This document shows, in pieces, positions 14,722 through 22,740 of a stretch of DNA of 64,000 nt; the stretch's first letter is position 1, and every line of letters begins with the position of its first letter. Source of the DNA: Paraburkholderia caribensis (GTDB lineage Bacteria > Pseudomonadota > Gammaproteobacteria > Burkholderiales > Burkholderiaceae). The notes beneath the pieces are model-generated. The model saw only the letters and a program-made list of their open reading frames with translations, did no database searches and was not told the DNA's origin. A program made the translations under genes and the position numbers. The stretch is taken from NCBI RefSeq assembly GCF_002902945.1, contig NZ_CP026102.1, positions 2,666,001 through 2,730,000 of the forward strand. Reading direction: 5' to 3'.

Positions 14722-17166
14722 TCAGCGACGCGTGTTCGCAGAGGCAGAGGCAGAGCCCGCAGCCGAGCCAGAACACGCAGGCGACGCGCCGAACCCCACG
14801 GCGCCTGTCTCGTCCGGCTGATCGAGCGCCATCCTGAAGCCGACCACGCCCGGGTCTTCCGTACGCGTCGTCGTGAAGCCGACTGCCGTCGCCAGCCCGA
14901 TCATCGCCGAGTTCTCGCGCAACGCCTCGCCGATAATCCAGTGCGTGCCGCGCGAGCGCGCATACGCGATGATGCGCTCCATCAACAGACGCCCCAGCCC
15001 CTTGCCCTTCTGATCCGAACGCACGGCCATCGCGAACTCGGCCGTTTCGTTGTCCGGGTCGGCGACGGCGCGCACGACGCCCAGCGTGTGCGTCGAACCG
15101 TCGTCGTTCTGTGTCGTCGCGATCAACGCCATTTCGCGGTCGTAGTCGATCTGCGTCATCCGCGCGAGCTGCGAATGATCGAAGCTGCCGACCGCGCCGA
15201 AAAAGCGCAGGCGCAGATCGTCGGGCGTCATCGATTCGACGAACTCCCGATGCGCCGCTTCGTCTTCCGGGCGAATGGGCCGCACCGTAATACGCTGGCC
15301 GCGCCAGTCGAGCGTCTCTTCATAGCGCCGCGGATACGGCATGATCGCGAAACGCGTCCGGTTCGCCGACAGCCACAGGCGCGGCGCGACGATCGCCGCG
15401 CCGTTTCTCATCACGCGCAGCACGAGCTTCAGCGAAACGATCTCGCGTATCTCCGACACCGCCTGCGAGATCGACGTCAGCGTAGTCAGAACCGGCTCGG
15501 GCGCGACTTCGCGCGAATACGCCGAGTTCGACAGGATGTCGCCCGACAGCACAGGGTTCAGCGGCGGCAGGCCGAACACGCACATCGGCCGCGCTTCGTC
15601 GTGCTCGGACGGCGCGGTGAAACAGAACACCGGGCCGAAGTTGGCGTCGTCGCGCAGCTCCACCGTGATATCGACGACGGCGTTCTCACGCGCCTCGTCG
15701 GGCACGGTGCGCAGCCCGAAGTGCGCGAGCAGCCCCGCGGCGGCGTCGCCTTCGAGCTGCGTCACGCCCGACGAGAGCGCGGCGCATGCCTGCGCCTGTG
15801 CGGCGTCGATCGCTTCGGGCACGCGCGCGGGCTGACCTTCGGGCGTCTGCATCAACAGCTCGCGCACGAGGCGATACTCGACGAGACGCTCGAACGCGCG
15901 CGCCAGCCGCTGCGGCGTGGTGTGAACAGGAATGCCGTGTTCGTGCAACGCGTCGCGCGTCTCGCGCTTCACGCCGCCGAAAAAGCACGCCAGCAGCCCG
16001 CGATACGCGTAGCGCTGATTCGCGATCAACGCCTGCGCCACTTCCTCGACGGGCGCGCCGTGCGTCGACGCGTGCACGACGAACGCCGTCCCCGTCGAAC
16101 GCTGATCGGCGAGCACCTTCAGCGCCGTGCCGAAATGCTCGGCGCGCGCGTCGCTGCCGAGCAGCAGCGGATTGCCGGGCACGGCGCGCGGCAACGCTTG
16201 GGCAAGCGCATCGACGGCGCCTGGCGGGCATGGCGCGAGCGTATCGCCGGCGGCCTTGAACGCGTCGGTGGCGAGCGTCGCGACGCCGCGGTCGCTCGTG
16301 ATCAGCGTTGCCGTCGCGCCCGCCGCCACGCGACCCACGCCCAGCGTTTCGATTTCATCGAGCAGATCGTCGAGCGCATCGACGCGCACCATGCCGGCGC
16401 GGCGGAATGCGGCCGTGTAGAGCGCATCGTCGGGATCGCTGCGGCCCGAGCGCAATGCCAGCACCGGCTTGTTGCGCGCCGCCGCCCGCGCCGCCGACAT
16501 GAACTTGCGCGCCGCCTTCACGGAGTCCACTTCGAGCAGGATCGCGCGGGTGCCGGGGTCGCTCGCGAGATAGTCGAGTACGTCGCCAGCATCGACGTCG
16601 GCTTCGTCGCCGAGCGCCACCGCATGCGAAAAGCCCAGGCCGCGCGCATGCGCCCAGCCGAGCACCGCGTTCGTCAACGCATTCGACTGCGACACCCACG
16701 CGACGCCGCCCGAGCGCACCGTCACGGAAGGCGCGCCGAGATGCGCCTTGAGCGCGGGCGTGACGACGCCGAGGCTGCCCGGCCCGACGACGCGCAACAG
16801 ATGCGGCCGCGCGGCGGCGAGCGTGTGGCGCACGTCGGCGCGGTCGTCGTCGCAGCGCGCCTCGCCGACGATGATCGCCGCGCGCGTGCCGTGCCCGCCG
16901 AGCGTGTGGACGATGGCGGGCCACGTCGTCGGCGGCGTGCAGATGATCGCAACCGTGGGCGCTTCGGGCAGATCGCCCGCGTTGCCGACGCAGGCGTGGC
17001 CGTCGAGCATGTCGTACTTCGGATTGACGGCCCAGACGGGGCCGTCGAAGCCGCCTTCTATCAGCCGCTTCCAGACCATCGCGCCCGTGCTGCCCTCGCG
17101 ATTCGAGGCGCCGATCACGGCGACGGATTTCGGGCGAAACAACGCGTCGAGATTGCGTACGGTCAC
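14722..17166 (-). CDS. Bifunctional acyl-CoA synthetase-like/GNAT protein acetyltransferase (Pat-like)
   Basis: About 814 residues. Residues 1-120 form a CoA-binding Rossmann domain (FRPKSVAVIGASNREGSTG). Next come succinyl-CoA-ligase-like and ATP-grasp-like regions (LEVDSVKAARKFMSAARA, LLGSDARAEHF). The last 160 residues are a GNAT domain (QRITVRPIRPEDEAAHREF, then AVRSDQKGKGLGRLLMERIIAYAR, the acetyl-CoA-binding loop). This is the layout of Pat, which acetylates lysines in enzymes such as acetyl-CoA synthetase; in many members the synthetase part is a non-catalytic sensor. I prefer the GTG at 17166, with GGAG seven bases upstream, over an ATG at 17208. Its end is eight bases from the converging upstream gene. 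Confidence 0.82.
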   Translation of the reverse strand: MTVRNLDALFRPKSVAVIGASNREGSTGAMVWKRLIEGGFDGPVWAVNPKYDMLDGHACVGNAGDLPEAPTVAIICTPPTTWPAIVHTLGGHGTRAAIIVGEARCDDDRADVRHTLAAARPHLLRVVGPGSLGVVTPALKAHLGAPSVTVRSGGVAWVSQSNALTNAVLGWAHARGLGFSHAVALGDEADVDAGDVLDYLASDPGTRAILLEVDSVKAARKFMSAARAAARNKPVLALRSGRSDPDDALYTAAFRRAGMVRVDALDDLLDEIETLGVGRVAAGATATLITSDRGVATLATDAFKAAGDTLAPCPPGAVDALAQALPRAVPGNPLLLGSDARAEHFGTALKVLADQRSTGTAFVVHASTHGAPVEEVAQALIANQRYAYRGLLACFFGGVKRETRDALHEHGIPVHTTPQRLARAFERLVEYRLVRELLMQTPEGQPARVPEAIDAAQAQACAALSSGVTQLEGDAAAGLLAHFGLRTVPDEARENAVVDITVELRDDANFGPVFCFTAPSEHDEARPMCVFGLPPLNPVLSGDILSNSAYSREVAPEPVLTTLTSISQAVSEIREIVSLKLVLRVMRNGAAIVAPRLWLSANRTRFAIMPYPRRYEETLDWRGQRITVRPIRPEDEAAHREFVESMTPDDLRLRFFGAVGSFDHSQLARMTQIDYDREMALIATTQNDDGSTHTLGVVRAVADPDNETAEFAMAVRSDQKGKGLGRLLMERIIAYARSRGTHWIIGEALRENSAMIGLATAVGFTTTRTEDPGVVGFRMALDQPDETGAVGFGASPACSGSAAGSASASANTRR

Positions 17167-17488
17167 GGGTGCTCCGCGAATGAGTGGGTGCGCGGCCAAA
17201 GCACGCACGATTCCATCAGGATAGGCGATGAGCGTCGCGCTGTGGGACGGGTTGGTCGAAGGCGGCTGGGTTCATTCGACGTTTGCGCGTGCCACAGACT
17301 TGACCGGGGACGTGCGGACCGAACCGCCGGGCAGGCGCGCCATCCGTCCGCCCGCTGCCGCCCCGCGCACCATGTAGAATCGCCTCCGCGGCTCGCGGCG
17401 CGGCTTTCCGTCGTGCCACTGTTGCGCATCGGTCAAGAAAGCGCATGCGGGTGTAACAGAGAAGAACGATGAGACTGAAGGAAGGTTT

Positions 17489-18358
17489 ATGCGGCGTCTG
17501 CCCTCGCTGATCGCGTTGCGCTTTTTCGAAGAGACGGCGCGGCACATGAGTTTCAACCGCGCTGCCGTTGCGCTGTGCGTCACGCAGGGCGCCGTCAGCC
17601 GGCAGATCAAGATTCTCGAAGAATCGCTTGGGGCGAAGCTCTTCGAGCGCGATCACAAAGGCATCCGTCTGACGAAGGCCGGACAGCAGTTGCTGCCGTG
17701 CGTGTCCGAAGCGTTCGACACGCTCGAGCGCGGCACGCGCCAGGTCACGACGGCCAAAGGGCGCCGGCGCCTCGTGCTGTCGGTGCCGCCCACGTTCGCC
17801 ACCCAATGGTTTTCGCCGCGCCTCGGCTCGCTCGCCATCGAGTTGCCGGACGTCGAACTGTCCGTGCGCACCGGGCCCACCGACGACTGCCACTGCAACA
17901 TCCGCTTCGGCCGCGACGCGCTGCCCGACGCGCATTCCGAGCTATTGATGATCGAGCGGCATACGCTGGTCGGCGCGCCGCGCCTTGGCGGCGAGCCGCT
18001 GGACAAACTGCTGGAAACGCTGCCCGCGCTGCACGTACTGCACAACGACGCACGCCTGAACCTGTGGCCCGACTGGCTCGAAAAAGCGGGCCTGCCCGCG
18101 CATTACGCCGACAACGGCATCGAGTTCTCGACGCTCGAACAGGCGATCCACGCGGCGCGCAAAGGCGTGGGCCTCGCTATCGTCGATCGCAACATGATCG
18201 TCGAGGAACTGGGCGAAGGCAGCCTCGCGCCGATGTCGGATATCGAGGTGAGCGGGCCTTATGGGTACTGGCTGGATATCGCCGAGCGGCACGCGACGCT
18301 CGAACATGTGCAGGCGTTTGCGAGCTGGATGCGGGAGCAGGTGCTGGGCATGGCATGA
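17489..18358 (+). CDS. LysR-family regulator, GcvA-like
   Basis: 289 residues. The N-terminal helix-turn-helix reads LRFFEETARHMSFNRAAVALCVTQGAVSRQIKILEESLGAKLFERDHKGIRLTKAG in outline (residues about 9-65), which is classical LysR and closest in style to GcvA. The C-terminal substrate-binding domain is complete to residue 289, ending in a region (EHVQAFASWMREQ) typical of the group. GAAGG precedes the ATG. It is divergent from the Pat-like gene, with 322 bases between starts, so it may regulate that gene; the effector is unknown. Confidence 0.85.
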   Translation: MRRLPSLIALRFFEETARHMSFNRAAVALCVTQGAVSRQIKILEESLGAKLFERDHKGIRLTKAGQQLLPCVSEAFDTLERGTRQVTTAKGRRRLVLSVPPTFATQWFSPRLGSLAIELPDVELSVRTGPTDDCHCNIRFGRDALPDAHSELLMIERHTLVGAPRLGGEPLDKLLETLPALHVLHNDARLNLWPDWLEKAGLPAHYADNGIEFSTLEQAIHAARKGVGLAIVDRNMIVEELGEGSLAPMSDIEVSGPYGYWLDIAERHATLEHVQAFASWMREQVLGMA

Positions 18359-18599
18359 CGGTGCGAACAGATCATGTATCGTCGGCACTCGCCTTGCCGC
18401 CGATCAATGCGCTGATACCGGTCACCCGATAGATTGCGCGGTTTCACAGGCGGCGTAATCGTGCGATGGCCTCATTGCGTTTCGTCGACGCTTGCCCGTC
18501 GGCGAAACCAAACGGAATCCCTGAACCGGCACCTGGGCCGGCATATGGGCCATCGCCGCCGCGCTCAACCTTGAACGCTGCCGGCGCCACGGGCCATGT

Positions 18600-19607
18600 A
18601 TGAATCACATTCCTTCGAAACGTCGCCGCGAGCGCGTACTTGCCTTCAGAAATGCACTGCTTGCACTGATCCTGACGACGCCGGGCATACCGGCGGCAAA
18701 CGCCGCGTGCACCTTCGCGGACGGTGTATCGACGCAAACTTACACGTTCGACATTCCCACGATCAACGTGCCACGCGATGCCGCCGTCGGCTCTGTCGTG
18801 TATACGTCGCCGCGTCAGCAGGCTCAACCCGCAACGGGAAGCTACGCAACCTGCGTCTTCCAGGTCAGCTATAGCTACGGCGTGACGGGTGCGCCACTCG
18901 TCGCGAACATGTCCAACACCTATGCGACAAGCGTCCCTGGAATCGGTATCCGCTTCTTTGATTCGAAAGGACCCGGCGGCGGGCAGCAGTATTGGGGGCC
19001 AAACAACACGGGGAGCTATACCGGCAGCGGCAGTGAGACGCACAGCGCCAACGGGGGCGACTACTACGGCATCGAGCTTGTCGTGACGGGCGCCATCGGG
19101 CCCGGCACGATCACCCCGACGGCCAGTGGCGTGTATTCGCTCGGCGGACTGACAATCTCGGTCTTGCAGACCACGAGCGGCCAGATCGTCGCGCAAACTT
19201 GCCAGGTCATTACCGACCCAAACATCGACCTGCCGGACATTGCGGCGAGTGCGCTGTCGTCGACCGGGTCTACGGCAGGCCGCACGCGCTTCGACATCAC
19301 GCTGGCCAACTGTCCGCCGCAACTCCATGCGATCCAGTACCGGCTTGATGCGCCGGGCGGCGTGATCAATGCGGCTGCAGGTACTTTTTCAGTGAGTGAA
19401 ACGTCGACTGTGAAGGGCGTCGACCTGATGGTCACGGATGATTCCGATAACCCGTTCGCTCTTGGGACAGCACACACGCTCAGTCAATACAATCCATCGA
19501 CAGGCGGCACTTACCCGATCGGCTTCAATCTCAAGTATTACCGCACAGGCGCCGTCTCGGCCGGGATGTTGCAAGGGCAGCTTACCTATACGGTCTCGTA
19601 TCAGTGA
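18600..19607 (+). CDS. Orphan two-domain fimbrial protein (pilin-fold, adhesin-like)
   Basis: 335 residues. A basic start and hydrophobic stretch end in NAAC near residue 37, a signal peptide. The mature protein has an N-terminal beta-rich domain with paired cysteines and then a type-1-pilin-like C-terminal domain (TCQVITDPNIDLPDI to the terminal LTYTVSYQ). A C-terminus with a penultimate Tyr and alternating hydrophobic residues is the chaperone donor-strand motif of usher-assembled pilins. It parallels the last genes of the two fimbrial operons at 21.6 and 27.4 kb but stands alone on the other strand, separated from them by prfC. It probably uses one of those chaperone/usher pairs. Confidence 0.7.
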   Translation: MNHIPSKRRRERVLAFRNALLALILTTPGIPAANAACTFADGVSTQTYTFDIPTINVPRDAAVGSVVYTSPRQQAQPATGSYATCVFQVSYSYGVTGAPLVANMSNTYATSVPGIGIRFFDSKGPGGGQQYWGPNNTGSYTGSGSETHSANGGDYYGIELVVTGAIGPGTITPTASGVYSLGGLTISVLQTTSGQIVAQTCQVITDPNIDLPDIAASALSSTGSTAGRTRFDITLANCPPQLHAIQYRLDAPGGVINAAAGTFSVSETSTVKGVDLMVTDDSDNPFALGTAHTLSQYNPSTGGTYPIGFNLKYYRTGAVSAGMLQGQLTYTVSYQ

Positions 19608-19648
19608 TGCCGTGGGTGTTGCGTATGCGCAAACCGGCGCGCATTTGA

Positions 19649-19680
19649 AAGGACGGGCCGGGCGGCCCGTCCTTCGCTTT
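19649..19680. terminator. Hairpin terminator between the fimbrial gene and prfC
   Basis: AAGGACGGGCC (19649-19659), loop GGGC, then GGCCCGTCCTT (19664-19674), an 11-bp perfect stem followed by CGCTTT on the plus strand and TTTCAAAT on the minus strand. It lies between two converging genes, so it could stop both; the U-run is short in either direction. Confidence 0.65.
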
Positions 19681-21280
19681 ACATCGCCTTCCGGAACGGC
19701 GCGCCCGAATGTTCGCGCAGTTCGTTGAACACGATCTTCGGCCACGCCTTTTGCGCGACTTCGATCTCGGAGATGTGCGACGCGAGATAGGTCGGCGCAT
19801 CGGCGGCATCGTAGGCGATACGTTGCGCGTATGAATCGCAGAAGCGGCGCAATTCGGCTGCGTCGTCGCATGTCACCCAGCGCGACATCCGGTAGCGCGC
19901 CGGCGCCATCCGCACATCGACCTTGTATTCTGTCGACAGTCGGTGCGACACCACTTCGAACTGCAGCTGCCCAACCGCGCCGAGAATGGTCAGCCCGCCC
20001 ATGACCGGCTTGAACACCTGAATCGCGCCTTCTTCGCCGAGTTGCTTCAGCGCTTCGCCAAGTTGCTTGGAGCGCATCGGATCGACCACTTCGACCGTCT
20101 GGAAAATTTCCGGCGCGAAGAACGGCAGGCCGACGAACTGCAGCATTTCGCCTTCCGTCAGCGTATCGCCGAGACTCAGCGTGCCGTGATTCGGAATACC
20201 GATGATGTCGCCCGCGTACGCTTCGCTGACCGTCTCGCGGCGCTGCGACAGGAACGTCACGACGTTGTTCGCACGGAACGTCTTGTTGTTGCGCGTGACC
20301 TTCAGCGCCATGCCGCGCTCGAAACGTCCCGAACACACGCGGATAAACGCGACGCGGTCGCGGTGCGCCAGATCCATGTTCGCCTGCACCTTGAAGACGA
20401 CGCCCGTGAACTTCGGCTCGTCCGGCTGCACCGGGCGCTGCACCGTCAGACGCGCGGACGGCGGCGGCGCGAGATCGACCAGCGCATCGAGAATTTCCTT
20501 CACGCCGAAGTTGTTGATCGCCGAGCCGAACAGCACGGGCGACTGCTGGCCCGCGAGGAACTCGTCGCGATCGAACGAGGGCGTTGCGCCCGTAATCAGA
20601 TCGATCTCTTCTTTCGCGCGTACCCAGGCGTGGCCGAAGCGGCGCTCGCCTTCCGCGTCGTCCGGCGCGCGCAGCGTTTCGACCGCGCCGCCGAGCGTGT
20701 CCTGCCCCGCGCGGAACACGCGCACCTGATCGTTCTGGATGTCGTAGACGCCCTGGAAGTCCTTGCCCATGCCGATCGGCCAGGTGAACGGCACCGCCGA
20801 TACACCAAGATGCTGTTCGATTTCGTCGAGCAGATCGAGCGGCTCGCGCACTTCGCGGTCGAGCTTGTTGATGAACGTGACGATCGGCGTCTTGCGGCTG
20901 CGGCACACTTCGAGCAGCTTGAGCGTCTGCGCTTCAACGCCGTTCGCGCCGTCGATCACCATCACGGCGGCATCGACGGCCGTCAGCACGCGGTAGGTGT
21001 CTTCCGAGAAGTCCTCGTGGCCCGGCGTGTCGAGCAGATTGATCACGCAGTCGCCGTACTCGAACTGCATCACCGAACTGGCGACGGAAATGCCGCGCTG
21101 CTTTTCGATTTCCATCCAGTCGGACGTCGCGTAGCGGTTGCTCTTGCGGCCCTTCACGGTGCCCGCGATCTGGATCGCGCCCGAGAACAGCAGCAGCTTT
21201 TCCGTAAGCGTGGTTTTACCCGCGTCCGGGTGGGAAATGACCGCGAACGTGCGGCGGCGTTTGAGTTCGGAGACTGACAT
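19679..21280 (-). CDS. prfC: Peptide chain release factor 3
   Basis: 533 residues, the usual length for RF3. The translational GTPase motifs are intact: G1 SHPDAGKTT (residues about 17-25), G2 region RGISV, G3 DTPGHEDF, G4 NKLD, then the beta-barrel domains through to a complete C-terminus (MSRWVTCDD). RF3 uses GTP to recycle RF1/RF2 from the ribosome after termination. The ATG at 21280 is chosen; a TTG two codons earlier is the alternative. It is a housekeeping gene embedded between an orphan fimbrial gene and the first fimbrial operon, apparently transcribed alone. Confidence 0.95.
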   Translation of the reverse strand: MSVSELKRRRTFAVISHPDAGKTTLTEKLLLFSGAIQIAGTVKGRKSNRYATSDWMEIEKQRGISVASSVMQFEYGDCVINLLDTPGHEDFSEDTYRVLTAVDAAVMVIDGANGVEAQTLKLLEVCRSRKTPIVTFINKLDREVREPLDLLDEIEQHLGVSAVPFTWPIGMGKDFQGVYDIQNDQVRVFRAGQDTLGGAVETLRAPDDAEGERRFGHAWVRAKEEIDLITGATPSFDRDEFLAGQQSPVLFGSAINNFGVKEILDALVDLAPPPSARLTVQRPVQPDEPKFTGVVFKVQANMDLAHRDRVAFIRVCSGRFERGMALKVTRNNKTFRANNVVTFLSQRRETVSEAYAGDIIGIPNHGTLSLGDTLTEGEMLQFVGLPFFAPEIFQTVEVVDPMRSKQLGEALKQLGEEGAIQVFKPVMGGLTILGAVGQLQFEVVSHRLSTEYKVDVRMAPARYRMSRWVTCDDAAELRRFCDSYAQRIAYDAADAPTYLASHISEIEVAQKAWPKIVFNELREHSGAPFRKAM

Positions 21281-21500
21281 TGGCAATTAGGGTCATGGCG
21301 CACGCCCTTGTGGCGGGCGGCGATACGGCAATCGGGCCCGGCAATGGGCCGGCTGCCGCCCGCTGGAATCGAGGCGAAGCGGCGATGATACACGTACCGG
21401 GATAACCCATTATTTTAGCTGGTGTCGCGGGTCGGGGTCGCTTCCGGTGGTGAAACCCCACTGGAGCGGGTGAAGGCGCGCGCAACTGTTCGCCACGCAT

Positions 21501-21540
21501 AAAAAAGCCCGAGGCGTCTCGGCAGATGCTTCGGGCCTTG
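21501..21540 (-). terminator. Terminator of fimbrial operon 1
   Basis: On the minus strand GCCCGAAGC (21528-21536) pairs with GCCTCGGGC (21507-21515) and is followed by TTTTTT (21501-21506), a standard rho-independent terminator about 50 bases after the adhesin stop codon. The same GCCCGAAGC core is reused at 27361-27395 and 33429-33464. Confidence 0.85.
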
Positions 21541-21583
21541 TTGTCAGACGATGCTCCAATGCACCGGCCCGCAAGCGCGACCG

Positions 21584-22645
21584 TTACTGATACGACATGG
21601 TAAACGTGGCCTTCGCGTTAGCCGTTCCTGGATTCACGACGCCCGTCCGGATGTAGCTCGCCTTGAGCGGCACCGAAAACGCGCCGCCCGAAGTCGGTGA
21701 CGACGACACCATAATCTGGTTCGTATTTCCAGCAGCCGACGAATCCGGTCCGTAAAGAATCGGGACATTCGCGTATGAAAGCTGATAGCCGATGCCCTTC
21801 GCGGTCGAGTCCGCCGTCAACGAAAGGGTATTGCTCCCGTTCGACGGCGTTGTGGCATCCGTCACGGTTACGGCGACGCGTACACCCGGGTCGCAGTTCA
21901 GCGAGAGACTGAATGGCGTGGTGCCTGTCGTCGCGCCAACGGACGGAAGATCTTTCGTATTTGCCTGCGGCATCGTTACCAGAACGGCCGACTGCGTCAC
22001 CGAACAGGCGATGCTGCTGAAGCTTCCGCTGGCCGCCCCTGTAAACGCGTTGCCCCACGCGTCTGTACCGCTCTGATTGTTCTTGTAATTCGCGATCGAC
22101 AGCGCGGGAATCGTAGTGAGCGCGCCCGGCACAACGGCGCCCGTCTTGATGAACTGCGCCGAGATCGTCACGTTAAAGTCGTAACCGGGCGTCGTGTTCC
22201 CGGGCAACTGATGACATATCACCTGTAGACTCGCGTTGGACACCATCGCCGGCAAACTGTTGCACGTAGTCGCAGGTCCGTTCGATATCGTGAAACGGAC
22301 ACCGATGCCCGACACATTAGTCGGATAGACGTCGTTGTAGCCCGGCACGAGCGTGGTCGGCGCTGCCTTGAAATACAGGTAGATGTCGCGGTCGCAACAT
22401 GGGTCGCCTTGACAGTGGAAGCTCAAGGTGTTCGAGTAGGCAGGCGTCGCGCTGCCGACGGGCGCGTCGCGCCCGAACGAAACGGCGCCGACGGCAGGCG
22501 GATCGCTGGTCTGTCCAGTGACGTTGCACGAGATCGGAGTAGCATGCGCGCCCGGCGCCGCGGTGAATGCCAGGACCAACACCGCCAGCGTCAGCAGACC
22601 ACGCATCCGATGTCCGAACATGGCGAATACTGCACATTGTTTCAT
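21584..22645 (-). CDS. Fimbrial tip adhesin-like protein, operon 1
   Basis: 353 residues, last gene of fimbrial operon 1. A signal peptide ends near HATPISC (residue about 36). The mature chain has an N-terminal cysteine-rich domain (FHCQGDPCCDRDIYLYF, CNSLPAMVSNASLQVICHQ) and a pilin-like C-terminal domain from about SIACSVTQSAV to KATFTMSYQ, with the donor-strand type terminal Tyr. Two-domain proteins in this operon position are usually tip adhesins. I start at the ATG at 22645, six bases after GGAG; an ATG at 22657 has no such site. The gap to the usher gene is 95 bases. Receptor unknown. Confidence 0.75.
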   Translation of the reverse strand: MKQCAVFAMFGHRMRGLLTLAVLVLAFTAAPGAHATPISCNVTGQTSDPPAVGAVSFGRDAPVGSATPAYSNTLSFHCQGDPCCDRDIYLYFKAAPTTLVPGYNDVYPTNVSGIGVRFTISNGPATTCNSLPAMVSNASLQVICHQLPGNTTPGYDFNVTISAQFIKTGAVVPGALTTIPALSIANYKNNQSGTDAWGNAFTGAASGSFSSIACSVTQSAVLVTMPQANTKDLPSVGATTGTTPFSLSLNCDPGVRVAVTVTDATTPSNGSNTLSLTADSTAKGIGYQLSYANVPILYGPDSSAAGNTNQIMVSSSPTSGGAFSVPLKASYIRTGVVNPGTANAKATFTMSYQ

Positions 22646-22740
22646 CTTGTTCTCCATTTTTTGATGTTGGTTCGCTGCCTGCTTCTTTTATAGAACGCTC
22701 GCATGCAAAGCGGAAACCGCAGCGCGCCGACTTATCTGTT

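Noticed and set aside
14485..17472. Very long plus-strand open frame (995 codons) opposite the Pat-like gene
   Set aside because: Extremely arginine-rich translation with no domain; it is the antisense shadow of a high-GC gene. The minus strand encodes a recognisable CoA-ligase/GNAT protein.
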